From NCBI RefSeq assembly GCF_030272615.1, contig NC_081409.1:529042291-529106290 (forward strand): a DNA stretch of 64,000 nt. Direction: 5' to 3'. Below the pieces are notes generated by a model that was not told the origin of the DNA, made no database searches, and worked only from the letters and a program-made list of their open reading frames with translations. Origin of the DNA: Cryptomeria japonica (lineage: Eukaryota; Streptophyta; Pinopsida; Cupressales; Cupressaceae). Shown here piece after piece: positions 44,765-56,621 of the stretch (position 1 is the first letter of the stretch; each line of letters begins with the position of its first letter). A program made the translations under genes and the position numbers.

Positions 44765-46280
44765 ATGTGACCCAATGGAATGACACCTAGTCATCAAGTA
44801 GTGAATCTTCTAGAAGATTCCGGCTTGCATTCCTTTCTCTCAGAGCATATTCCAGGAATCTAACCAATACTGAATCTAACACCATGGTAATGTTGGGCAA
44901 TGCATCTTGCTGCACATCAATCACATCCAATGCATCGGAACAAGCCTCCAAAGTATTCTCCCAATCTAGCATAAGCTTCTGCGAATTATGGACATGGACT
45001 AGCAAGGAAACCAAATCATTAATCTGATTCTTCTTCAAAGAATCCAACTGGTTGAAGTACATGAACTTCATCTTTTCTCTCAATTCATCTAAGTGTAGAC
45101 CCCTGGCGACACTGACATCTACCCCCAACAACTCTTCAATAGATGTAAGTATCTTCGATTGTATCTCCTGAATCGATCCTTCCATCTTTGCACAATCTTT
45201 CCGTGCATGCTCATAAGTGGATTTCCGTATGGCCAATGAACAATACCAACCATGGAAATCATATCTATCTCCTGCGCGCACAACTTTCTCCTGAATCAAT
45301 GTGGACATTGGAATTTTCTTCAACACTTTGAGGCTAGGAATGTTCTTCTCTTGAATAGGATGGAATTCATCCAAACTCCCTCCAAATTCTGTATCTTGAA
45401 TATGAGTGCCATTGTCCTGTCAAATACATGGACAAACTAAGTAAGGAAATCATCCACCTGTCTCTTTACATCTTCAATCCACTTACCAAATTCTTCATGT
45501 GTACTCCTCGCTGCCTCATGATCAAAATGAAGTCCATGGTCAACTACAATATGAGAGACAAAGGTGAGATCCTCACACCTCATCCTTGCAATATACTCCC
45601 TAAGCTTGATATTTTCTTCTTTGTATTTCTCTTTCTTTTCAATTTCCCTGTCCAACCTTGCATTGATCACCCGAATTGTATCACCAAGTTCTTGGAATTC
45701 TTGTTCTTTTGTAGTCCGTCCAAGGGCAACCAAAGTGATCCAGAAATCCATAGGAGTAGCATCATCTCAAGTCACATCACCAATTGGGATAGCAACCTAT
45801 GCAATCCACATTTTTGTTTCATCTCTAGCTATATTCGAAAGTATCTTAGCCTTCTTGGGTTCTTTCTCCTTATTACTCCTGGCTAAGTGGTCTTCAATAT
45901 CATCAATAGGCTGGGCCTCTACCATCTTCTTACTTTTCTCCATGCTCTTCGTCAACCAATTGGGAATGGTGGACATTTCCATCCCATCATCAAGACACAT
46001 TTCCCGATCAAGCCCTCTCAATGCTGAGATACCGTCATCACCATACTCCTCCTTAGTCAAATCATAAACATTAATACCCAAGCTAACCTCCAACAAGACA
46101 GTAGGAGATCCCGATTGCTCATCATCTTCGTTAGGTGGAGCGGATTGTGCTGTAGCATGCAACTCCTGAATATTCTCTGGTAAAATCACCGTATTGGAGC
46201 ATTGTTCAAATTCTTTCCCCTGCTCTGGCATGCCAATTTCCTTGATCGATGAGGAACTAAGGGGAGACAAAGGTGTGCTA

Positions 46281-47670
46281 TAATAATCAAAGTTCCCAGA
46301 CTCACCACGAGTCAGGCGAGTTTGCTGAGTTGGTGAGTTGAGCCAAGCTTGACGAGTTTTGACAACTCGTGACTCGGACTTGGCGGGCTTTTCTCATAAC
46401 TCGCCTGACTCGCGAGTTAGGTTAGTTATGGAAAAACTCGCCGAGTCCGAGCTCCAGGACTCGCGCCATGACAGGTCAATGTTTTGACTTGCAAAAAACA
46501 AAAAAAACATAAAGTTGTTTGACAAGTTAGTCTCTCCGTTAGGATTCATATATGGAATATAACATTTAAGTATAAGTGGCATTTCCTTATGTCTTTTCTC
46601 TTTCTTATACTTCAAGTTATATTCCATATATATTGTCAGGATGTTTGAGGGTGGTTTTGGACCTCCATGAGTTATAATGCAAAATCTAGTTTTTGGAGGA
46701 TCCTTCAGATTTCCAGACTTAGTCAAATTTCAGGCCATTTTAGGATCAGGATGACATTCCAAACTTCTAAGGCGAATTTGCTCTGACCTTGATGTAAGGG
46801 GCGGGACCTAGGAGGACACTATGCATTCAACCAAGGTTTGATTTAGCAACTTGAAGCGTGATTGCATAGTACACAAAAACCCTAGGAATGATCTAAATAA
46901 GCCCTAATCACTCAACTGACTTGACCTCCTTCACTCCACCTTGAGGAGATCCACCTAACTTGATGACCTTTGAGAAACTCAATCCCTTCAATGCAAAGGC
47001 TAAGACACTAAAACGACCAACAACAAAATTAAAAGAGCTAACCCTAGAAAGCAAAAAGTGGGGGTCCCCATTTGCAATGGGGCGATGTGTGAGTACCTCA
47101 CAACAGGGATGTTTCTTAAATTTTTGAAAAAAGTGGGTGAGTTGGGGACATTTCCTACCTGTCCCCACATTTCCTACAAGGTTATTTTTGGCAAGGGACA
47201 TGTCTTTGAGGAGCATATTTTCAAACCCTTCTGGCCTCACAATTCCCCCTTCCATCCAACATATATATAGCCCAAAAACTAAGAGGTCCAAGAAAGACCA
47301 AGGTCAACTATAGTCTCAAAGTAAAACCTAAGTTCAACAAGCACACTATTTAATGCTACCATACACAAGCACTCCTTAAAGTTTCCAAGTGAAGATGTTC
47401 ATGATGTCTCATGTTGGTGCTCCCAGAATTTCAATTTGGCCAAAGAAAATACTAAATAGAAGCCCCAAACAAGTAGATACTCTACCAGCATGCCTTTCAT
47501 GGCATAACAAGCTAGCACACATTATAATTGGGCTTTATTCAATAATGGGTGCATGAAACAAGTTTTAAATCGTTAAAAATCTCTTAATTTCAAGGGTTTT
47601 TTTATTTTGCTGAGTCATAGCCGAGTCGCGAGTCGAGTTGGCCTTGCCGAGTCCGAGTCTGGGAACTTTG
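46281..47670. mobile_element. Non-autonomous inverted-repeat transposon (hAT-like) in copy C
   Basis: Terminal inverted repeats CAAAGTTCCCAGACTC (46288-46303 and, inverted, 47655-47670) match at all 16 bases. The flanks GTGCTA (46275-46280 and 47671-47676) are identical at six bases, and 6 of 8 if extended. Inner ends are rich in ACTCG and CGAGT words, the sub-terminal repeats expected of hAT elements. No transposase is encoded. Removing it joins the copy C coding sequence (KHKPST then PLSPLSS). It also carries a conserved terminus at 47057-47105. Confidence 0.75.
47057..47105 (-). repeat. Conserved element terminus, occurrence D
   Basis: The arms CCCCATT and AATGGGG (47066-47082) with a TGC loop, the CACACATC word and the TGTTGTGA end are all present. 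It lies inside the inverted-repeat transposon, so it was carried or inserted there. A possible partner end TGTTTGAGGGTGG lies at 46640, with no convincing target duplication. Confidence 0.55.
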
Positions 47671-48456
47671 GTGCTAGGTTTATGCTTTTTCTCCTGACTA
47701 ACTATCTCCTTCCCCGTTGCCTTGGATTCTCCAGGCACACTCTTCCTGCGCTTAGGAGCATGACTCCTCATTTGCATGAATCCCCACATCACTAACTGTT
47801 CTTGATCATCTTCAAGAGAGGATTCCTCTTGTTTCATCTTCTCATATGTGAAGACAACGCCCATATCTATCAATCTGTTCATTTGCTTGTCTATCCACTC
47901 TCTGGAGAAATCCATGACATCTCTCATTAGTACATTCAAATCTGTTATTTCTGGCTTTGACAAACTAGGTAATAAGATAGGCCTCTTCATTTCATTCTCG
48001 TATTGCGGATGAGTATGATCACTCTCATCCAATATCTAATCAAGAATGAGAAAGAGTTCACATTTCCTCATGAAGTCCACAAACATCCTGGACCACATCC
48101 TCCTCTTTACTGCTTGTTCATCCATTAGGTTTGCCCAGTCATCCTCAATGTCAGCCTTGTGTATGAATCTATCTCCTCCGATCCTTTCAACATTCTTGTG
48201 TGGGTCAAATTTGTCTTTGCTCTTGTAAGTTCCAAGGCGATAGAATGCAATCTCATCAATCACTGTACTAGCTGCAACGACAGTGTGGCACACCTCCAAA
48301 GTTTTCCTATAGCAATAGGAAAAGTCATCCCTATTCTATGCTTCTCCTTCTGGATGAAATCGAATTCCAGAAGTTGTCTCACCACCTCAAGTAGGATCAT
48401 TCTATCTATAGGATACCTGGGAAGCTTTTATGGTTCAGAAAAATCGCCTAGTAGGA

Positions 48457-48509
48457 TACCATGGGGGATCCTCGTTTGCAATGGGGCAATGTGTGAAAAG
48501 GTCACAACA
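48457..48509 (-). repeat. Conserved element terminus, occurrence E, directly beside coding sequence
   Basis: About 50 bases (GTTTGCAATGGGGCAATGTG, then AAAAGGTCACAACA) match the terminus, abutting the broken end of copy C at about 48456. None of the internal LTR-like sequence is present. A deletion product or a very short insertion is possible. Confidence 0.5.
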
Positions 48510-49751
48510 CCTCCAACATAGTCCAAGGAGGATTAAAAACCCTGATATAAGAAAAGGAAAGGAAGAAATAGAGAGAGGAATTGAGTGGATTTTTTAGGGT
48601 TTCAAGTTTTGTGTGTCCAACCTCTAGGAAGGTAGTGAACGTGTGAAGCAAATGAAAGTTGGAAGTGTGTGATGGCTGTCAGAAATTGAATGTCTCCATG
48701 GCTGTTTGAAATTGAATGTCTTTGTGTCTGTCTGTATATTTTTTAGGGGAATTTGTAATCTATGGTTAAGGTTTCGCCTTATCACTCTTGCTGATTTGAA
48801 TATGATGCAAATTTGAGAAATGTAATACCATTTTGAAAGCATTGCAAGTTTTGTAATATAATTTATTATTTGCAAATGGATATTTGTACTATAATGTTGG
48901 ATAATTAAGTATGTTCTATATTTGATACACATTATTTGATGCATTTTATGCTTCATCTATTTCCTTTTTGCTTTAATTCACTCTTTGCTTTTAGTAAGCT
49001 CAGAGTAGTGAATCTGTTACCCATTGGATAGGCACCAGCCTTGGAAACTAATGATTTAGTCGCACACCATCAAACAAAGAAAAATTTATATTCAATTACC
49101 TAAAAGTGTTACCAATGGACTTGTAGTTCATGATTCAACATATTAAACAGGGAAATATCTTCAACAAACGATATTATTTAACCATTTTTGTGAATCATGT
49201 ATACTTGCCGTCATCTTGCATTTTATGCAATGGCACTTTTATCAACTATATGAGAGGTTTTGTACAGTTGGTTAGCTTTTAACCTAACGACGGTCTTTGG
49301 GATTAAAATTACTTTGGATACGACTGCAAACTTTACACCTTGCAACATCTTACAACACCTTCGATCCTTTTTAGAATACCTCTAGGAACACCTTGCGTGT
49401 AAGTTGAGCATAGAGTGTAGGTGAGCTTATCCACTCTCATTAATTGGCCTTTTGATGGACCCCTAATTTTCTCTCTTGAAGACAATCTTGGCCTTGAAAG
49501 TGAAATTGAGTTAGTTTTTGGATTGTGGAACAACAGTTTTAGGACCCAACACAAGGTTCGCCTATGCTCTTGAATAGAAGATCATTGCAATAGGTGGGGT
49601 TCGCCTATGCTCTCAAATAGAAGATCATTGCAATAAGTGGTAGTAGGGTTCCAAAAAAATTGCAAGATATCTCTCCTCGAGAAGTCTTGCTACTACCACA
49701 TATCCTACCATATTGTTGGTCACAAGTCAAATGACATTCTCCACACCAACT
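48510..49751. other. Non-coding; nothing recognised except a short tandem duplication
   Basis: A/T-rich sequence without convincing ORFs. A 43-base unit beginning GGTTCGCCTATGCTCT occurs twice in tandem at 49555-49640. Confidence 0.4.
49555..49640. repeat. 43-bp tandem duplication
   Basis: Two units starting at 49555 and 49598 differ at three or four positions. Confidence 0.7.
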
Positions 49752-50495
49752 TGTTAAATTTGGTGATTAGATTATATAGATACAAAATTCACACAATTGC
49801 ACAAGAATTACCCTGGGAAAACCTTCCTCTTGAAGGTGAAAAACCCAGCAAAGAGTCTCAATTACTTTCAATAATATGACAAGTGTCTTTACAATGAGTT
49901 GCTTAACACCTTGAAGCAATGTGACAAAATGAATTCATCCTAGACTGTAATGAACAATTCAAACTGCAGTAGGATTGAGGACTTCTGTATAATGATTTCT
50001 TGTTAATCGATCTTATTTCTATTTCAATTAATGTCCTTTGATAATGAGAACACGCTGCTGGAGAATGAACTCGATCTTGCTATAGAAGAACACGAACTGT
50101 TGCTTATTGGACTGCTGTAGGATAAGATATATCCAATCTGCTTGATGTATGAATGTATCCGATCTGCTTATGTCTTCTACTTATTCGATCTGCTTATGGA
50201 GGGAGAGACAAATCATATATACTTGATACAACCAGTACGACTTTATCCAAGAGTCGGTATAACAAACATCACACCTCTTCCCTCAGATCGGTTATGCTTT
50301 AATCAACACGTCTTATAATAGAATCAATTCATATCTTAATCGATTCATTTACAAGATGTTTTAATTATTATTTTATCACAGCATAATATAAACTAATCGG
50401 TGTAACTAAATTGTCTAAGGCCGATTAGGCCAATTTGACAATTTAGTTGTCTAAGTCGGCTTAGTAAAATACCGACCGACACTATTACTTCGACA

Positions 50496-50515
50496 CTCCC
50501 TCTTAGCTAGGGAGG
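50496..50515 (-). other. Polypurine tract of Copia-3
   Basis: The minus strand reads TAGCTAAGAGGGAG next to the LTR. As in Copia-1 it is flanked by its own inverted partner CTCCCT..AGGGAG. Confidence 0.6.
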
Positions 50516-50539
50516 AATCCTTCTAGATGTCTACAAGAC

Positions 50540-50659
50540 ACATCACCTCATCGTGATGTTGATCACAATGGCTACACCTATATGTGGAAGGGAAAGATAT
50601 CACCTCTCTGTGATATCAATCATCATGGCTTATCCATAGATATCACCTCACGTGATATC
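50540..50659. repeat. Copia-3 hairpin array
   Basis: Three perfect hairpins with pyrimidine-rich loops: ACATCAC with GTGATGT (50540-50559, loop CTCATC), GATATCAC with GTGATATC (50596-50617, loop CTCTCT) and the same stem at 50639-50659 (loop CTCAC). This is almost all that remains of the internal region. Confidence 0.8.
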
Positions 50660-51258
50660 CACCATCATGTGATAGATTGTAATGAACAATTTGAACTGCA
50701 GTAGGGTTTTGGACTGCTGTATAATGATTTCTTCTTAATCGATCTTACTTCTATATCAATTAATGTCCTTTGATAATGAGAACACGCTGTTGGAGAATGA
50801 ACTCAATCTTGCTATAGAAGAGCACGAACTATTGCTTATTGGACTGCTGTTGGATAAGATATATCCGATCTGCTTGATGTATGAATGTATTCGATCTACT
50901 TATTCGATCTGCTTATGGAGGGAGAGACAAATCATATATACTCGATAAGAAGTCCCTTCAACCAGCACGACTTTATCCAAGAGTCAGCATAACAAACATC
51001 ACACCTCTTCCCTCAGATCGGTTATGCTTTAATCAACACGTTTTATAATTATGAATTAGTTAACACGTTTTATAATAGAATCGATTCATATCTTAATCGA
51101 TTCATTTACAAGATGTTTTAATTATTATTTTATCACAAGCATAGTATAAACTAATCGGTGTAACTAAATTGTCTAAGGCCAATTAGGCCAATTTGACAAT
51201 TTAGTTGTCTAAGTCGGCTTAGTAAAATACCAACCGACGCTATTACTTCAACACAACT

Positions 51259-53307
51259 TCCATGGCCACTTCCTCCATTGCATAATCTTAACATTTTTCT
51301 AATACTATCTACCTATTGCCACTACAAAAGTGATCATGTAGTTTTTGCCATCCATCAACCCATAAGTCAAAATAGCGTGGCCATTTGTGTGCAAAAGTTT
51401 CTTCTAATCTTTTATTGTCTTTTTTCATGCACATTTTCATCCAAAAAGGTCCTAGTTAAATCATATGGACTAGGTGCCTTGAAGAGTTTTCTAGCAATGG
51501 CCAATTCATTGTCTGTTGTTACAATACTTAAAAATTAGTGCATGTCATCTTAGCCTCATAATGCTTACCTTCAAGTGAATTGTGCGGGAGTACTGAGGTA
51601 CAAAGAACCCTTGCGATTACATTTGGCTAGAACTATCTATAGTGGATAAGCCCAATTGCCATGTGCAAAGAATAAGACAAAATCCCACTACATCAGTCTC
51701 TAAGTCGAGAGGAAAATTCATCACATCTATATTGCCTAAAATGTCATCTTCTTTTCTAAATTCTTCTCCTCATACAAAGGAAGGACAATCTTCATCTCTC
51801 ATGTAATCTTTGGTTCCAATGAATTATGTTGTTGTACATCTTTACAAGGGATTCATTGAAGGTGATATTTGAGGTGACTGATACTTTCTCTCATTTTCAA
51901 GCCACAATAATTGTACACCAGTATTCCTGCCTTTAGATCCAGTTTACCATGCCTTCAAGTGGGGTCCCTAGCCTCGCCAGCACTAGATTACCTATGGATG
52001 CCATCTCTATTGTCAAAGTTGTAAACCTCAGCTTAAAAAACACCAAAATTGTTAATCCTAGCATTAAAAGAAAGAAGAAAAAGCAACAAACAATGTAATA
52101 TTGAAACCCTAGGAGTGCTAGAACATAACAAAATGAAATTTAAAAAAACAGCAAAAATGTAAAACCTTAATCAAAAAACAAGAAAAAAAGAGTTAAATAC
52201 TTCAAAATCTGGTCATCCAGTCTGCCAAATTGGTTGCAAATCACTCCAAACAAGTCAAAATCGACTGAAAAATCAATGCAATCTGTTCAAGAGCACAAGA
52301 GCATGTCATAAATTTGAGAAAAAATGTCACTTTCAGCTCTTTTTTAAGGCAGAAGCGTAACCGTGTGTGGGTTTCCAAGTTTTAGCTTAACACTGACAAG
52401 CTATTATGAGGCACTAGATGAGTTATTAAACAAGTACTTCACCAAAAACTAGCAATGAGTAACTTGCCCCCAATCTTTGACACGAGTATTCATCAATCAA
52501 TATTTCACAGGGTTTTTGTACTATGGATCATTTATTAGATTAGGTTCAATGGGATCTTGTTAAGGTACTGATATGGATGATTTGGTTTTACTAACATTGA
52601 TTAAATATTCTCTACTAAAACAGACTTTTATTATGAGTGTTAAATTTCCAATATGATGTTTGATTCATAGGAGCAGAAATAGCGGAAATTTGCAAGAAAA
52701 TTAGTCATCAGATAGATAACTGTTATGTGACCATATTCTTGAGGAGTTTATAAGATGTCGAATAAGAATAGTAAAGCTTGAGAATACTGCTTGCTTATAA
52801 GTTGTATTTAAGTTCTTAACTTAATTGAATATTATGGAAGTTGTATTTAAGTTCTTAACTTAATTGAATATTATGGCAACCTTCAACTTTTTTGAATAGA
52901 GATATTCTGATTACATTTATCTTCTTGTAAGGGCACTGAGTTTGAGTGTAAGGGCAAAACAAAAGTATAAGATTTTTTCAAAAAATCGGATATACAAAAA
53001 AACGTAAAAAATTGCAGAAAAACAATCAAAAACTACTTTTTTATATATATTTTAGGGTATTTCCATAGCATAGAGATATTGTAGGCAAATAAAATAGACA
53101 CTTGAACACATGAATTGCAGGAAATAGATTTTCGTTGTTTATATTCATATCACTAATTACGTTGCACAAAATATACTACACCATAAATAATATCTAGATG
53201 GTGATAGATGTCAAAATGTCAATTACAATATAGTTTGTAACTTTGAACAAAGTCAACCTGTAAACTAAGTACAAAATTCCAAAATCTCAAATGTAGGCGA
53301 TGACATG
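51259..53307. other. Non-coding; nothing recognised except a tandem duplication
   Basis: A/T-rich. One ORF (51278-51538) has no recognisable motif. A 39-base unit is duplicated at 52801-52876. A short palindrome GATTTTTT-C-AAAAAATC lies near 52973. Confidence 0.4.
52801..52876. repeat. 39-bp tandem duplication
   Basis: Units starting GTTGTATTTAAGTTC at 52801 and 52840 are identical over their shared length. Confidence 0.8.
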
Positions 53308-55709
53308 CTAGAGGGCAGGAGGCCCTGATGATGAAGCTCCTAGGTAAGAGCCTGTCCTAATTTGTTCAACCCATTCAGAACCAAAGTTGGCTTGCCTCAT
53401 GAGATCAAAATTTTCAAACTCAAGCGGACGATCAACAACAACATAATCATCATCAACATCATCATCATCATCAGCATCATTAGCAGCAATCAACTCACAC
53501 TCTGGATATATCTCATCGAGGTCAATTGGCAAGCCTTCCTCAATAGTTCCTGATTTTGCCCATGTAGAAATTAGCGTTTCCCTTACAAATGAAAAACACA
53601 ATGAATAGTGAATAAAATTAAAAAAACTACAACTATATATTAATATTCTCACCTTGAGCTTTCCTTATCTTCAAGCGGAGGTTGTGATGAATAAATACCA
53701 AGTCATTCAGTCGTTGTTGTGATAGGCGGTTGCGTTTCTTGGAATGTATGTGTTCAAACACACTTCAATTATACTCACAAGTTGATGAGCTGCATGGTTG
53801 GCTCAAAATGTGCACTGCCATCCATCTTAAATTTGGTATTTCGTCTCCAAAAGAAGCCCACCATGTAGCTGAAAAACACATTATATGGAGATGATATTGT
53901 AAGACTAAGAATATCTTATAATCTTAACAAACTTAATGAGCATGTTGGCAAAATAAAGAGATTGTCAAAAGTTTATAGAGTCTACCTGGTTGTATGGTCT
54001 TTCTCCTTTGTATAGCAGCCCTAGAAGGGAGAAAACCCTTAGCATGCTTGTACATTTCCAACTCTATTGTAGCCGCATCAAATTTTTCCAAGTCAGGAAA
54101 CATTTTTTCCATGCACTTGAAGAAGCCTTGTTTGATCTCAGCATCAATTTCCATGAAGTCAGTTTTATAGATTAACAAAGGATTGAGCAAGTATCCTGCA
54201 GCATGGAGAGGAGTGTGCATTTGTCCATTCCATCTCCTATCAATTATGTCCCACAACGACATATACCTATCCCTGTTATTTTCTAGTTTACTCCTTATCA
54301 CCTCCTTGGCCCTATCCATGGCCTCATACACATATCCCATGGGGGGTTTATCCCCATTCACTAGTCTCAAGACTTTTACTAAAGGCTCTGAAAATTCTAC
54401 AATCTGTTCAATAGATTCCTTAAATGCGGTAGAATACATATACTCTGCCATTGCTATGCCATTTGCTTGAGTTGTGAAACCAGACTCCATCCACTCAGCT
54501 GAAACAAACATTCGCCTCAAATTAACTTTTTGTTCACATAATGTTTGTAATGCAAGGAAATATGTTGCAAATCTTGTCACTCCTGGTCGAACTAGCTCCT
54601 TGCCTCCTGTGAAAGAGCGCATTATAGCCAAAATCCTCGTGTGATTATAAACAAATTTGGTAACCTTGTGAGCTTTCTGAAATGCTGCCTTAACCCATTC
54701 AATTTTTCCAATGTCCTCTAGGGTTAGATCAAGACAATGTGCTGCACATGGTGTAAAAAACATGGAAGGGTATTTATCTATCAGAAGTCTCCCTGCAGCA
54801 ACACAAGTAGCAGCATTGTCTGTGATAAATTGAATCACATTTTGTGGCGCTACATCCGTAACTACCACGTCATACATCTCAAACAATGCATTTGTGGATT
54901 TCATCATATTAGATGCATCCATAGATTTCAAAAAAAACATTGCCAATCTCACAAGAGACAAAGAAGTTAATGAGAGTTCGATTCCTTCTATCTGTCGAAC
55001 CATTTGACATGATGCTGCAACCAGTTCTAGCCCACTGCAATCGATGTTGTTTAACAACATCTTGAACATCCTCTACTGCATCTTTTAGCATACCAACCCT
55101 CAATGATTCATAAGATGGGGCTTGAAACCCAGGACCTACAGCTGCAATAGCATCTACCATGGGTTGCCAATATGGATTTCTGGAAGCATGGAATGTCGTG
55201 TGAGAGGAGTACCAATAATTAGCAATTGCTTTCTTTGCTTGTTCAGTGACAGTTTTCCTCCATCCTATACACTCCAAAGTGGTTTGTGATCCTGGTGTAG
55301 TATGAGGTTGGAAGAAAGCATTAGTGTTTCTTCCACCTGTGTTTGGTCCACGTGCTATAGAATCATGTGTCGACCCAGATTCCCTGAAACCCCCATCTTC
55401 ACCATCCTCACCCAAATCGTGCATCCTAGGATTTGTAGAACTAGAACCTAGTTCAACTCCAATTCTTGCCTTTTTGGCCTTATTCTCAGCAATCCCTTCA
55501 AGAGATTGGTTTGCCTGATACGAGACATCTGTAGGGCATTTTTTGCATATCTCAGTGTTATTTCCTCGTTGTTTTGACAAATGCCATTTGAAACGATAAA
55601 TTCCACCACTGATCTCATCTTGACACCAATTGCACTTGACCTTCGTGCTACCAGGAAGTGTTATGCAATGTGTCCATGCAAAGTCTTTTTGGCATGGCAT
55701 TGTGATCAA
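53308..55709 (-). pseudogene. hAT transposase (BED, DUF659, C-terminal dimerisation domain)
   Basis: The start at 55709 opens MPCQKD after two upstream ATGs in frame. A BED-type finger is visible (KVKCNWCQDEISGGIYRFKWH). Then comes DUF659 with SNGSTDRRNRTLINF, where the usual aspartate and tryptophan of SDGWTD are lost. Next are FITDNAATCVAAG (second aspartate kept) and FTPCAAHCLDLTLEDI. A run of eight T on the minus strand (54930-54937) shifts the frame; seven would keep it. Introns fit at 53869-53985 and 53582-53652 (GT..AG). The dimerisation domain reads WWASFGDEIPNL, LSQPCSSS and HIHSKKRNRL, with a TGA where a tryptophan is usual. The C-terminus has a D-rich run. Terminal inverted repeats were not found. 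Confidence 0.8.
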
Positions 55710-56621
55710 GAATCAGTTCTGCAAAAGCATAACACTTAGTTTTTAAATTTTGAGGGATCTAGGGTTGGGTTTGTGTATATTAACGCTAGACATTCATCAT
55801 GAAAACTAGACATTTATATTAAAATTTTCATTTTTTGTATATTAAATGTTAATAACTTTAGAGAAAATGACATTATGAATCTATGATAGACAATATATAT
55901 TAAATGAAAATGACATTTTCATATATTAAAAGCTAAGAATATTTAACAAAAAATGAATTTAATGTTACTGTAAATGAAAATGTAAATTCCGATTACAGTT
56001 AATTACTATTAAATACAAATTCTACTAATAATTAACAGTAACACAATCAAATTACATATTTAACAGTAAATGCTAAATAGAAATTAGTAAATATTTAACT
56101 ATTTAATTTTTTAAAAAATCTAAAATTACTAATAATTACAGTAATATTACTAATATTTACTAATATGAACATTTAATATTACTAATATTAACATTTACAA
56201 ACTAATATTACTAATATTAACATTTACAAACTAATATTACTAATATTTACTAAATTATTATTACTAATATTTACTAATATTTACTGTTAATTATTAGTAC
56301 AATTTGTATTTATGCTTATTTACATTTTACTATTAATATTTACAAACAAAATATTTACAGTCATATTAAATATTTAATGACTAAAAATATTTATTGTTAA
56401 AATTTTACTGTTAATTAACAAATATTACTAATAATTAACAGTAAATAAGCATAAATATTTAATGACTGTAAATATTTGCTGTTAATAGTTACTGTAAATA
56501 TTTGCTGTTAATATTTACTGTAAATATTTATTGATAATATTATCAGTAAATTTTACAGTAATTTACTGATAAACTATTTTAAAATTTACTGATAATATTT
56601 ACAGTAAATACAAGCATAAAC
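55710..56621. repeat. A/T-rich stretch with CTAATATTTACT-type repeats
   Basis: From about 55980 to 56600 words of the type ACTAATATTAAC and CTGTTAATATTTACTG recur many times, in direct and inverted order; the unit TTACAAACTAATATTACTA is repeated near 56190-56240. No coding. TAAAC (56617-56621) is the target duplication of Copia-2. The same A/T-rich sequence resumes at 62709. Confidence 0.6.

Larger units (their letters stand above)
44787..48456 (-). pseudogene. 3' ORF of gypsy-type element, copy C (interrupted)
   Basis: Open blocks 48036-48299, 47673-48032, 45797-46270, 45437-45751 and 44787-45374 align in order with copy B: for example RYPIDRMILLEVVRQL against RYLTDRIVMLEVTRQL, and CEDLTFVSHIV or DEFHPIQEKN against the C-terminal part. 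The amino-terminal third is missing beyond 48456. A transposon (46281-47670) is inserted at a PST codon stretch. Frameshifts or stops separate the other blocks. The stop at 44787 is followed by LTR-C. An L/E/K-rich helix around 45600-45660 corresponds to the coiled-coil-like stretch in copy B. Confidence 0.65.
49752..51253 (-). mobile_element. Copia-3, deletion derivative of a copia element
   Basis: A 744-base LTR (49752-50495, TGTTAAATTTGG to ACTTCGACA) is followed by a polypurine tract, 182 bases of internal sequence and a second, incomplete LTR (50678-51253, ending ACTTCAACA). The flanks CAACT (49747-49751 and 51254-51258) match perfectly, so the element integrated as a unit. A later deletion then removed the coding region, primer site and the U5 side of the 5' LTR. 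The word CCCTGGGAAAACC in the LTR is shared with the Copia-2 LTR. Confidence 0.8.

Noticed and set aside
46908-47291. ORF inside the inverted-repeat transposon as a transposase
   Set aside because: Translation covers the conserved terminus D and non-coding repeat sequence and has no transposase motif.
49946-51253. A TRIM-like element with two 0.55-kb LTRs
   Set aside because: The TG at 49946 has no matching target duplication. CAACT flanks place the start at 49752 and make the right repeat a truncated LTR.
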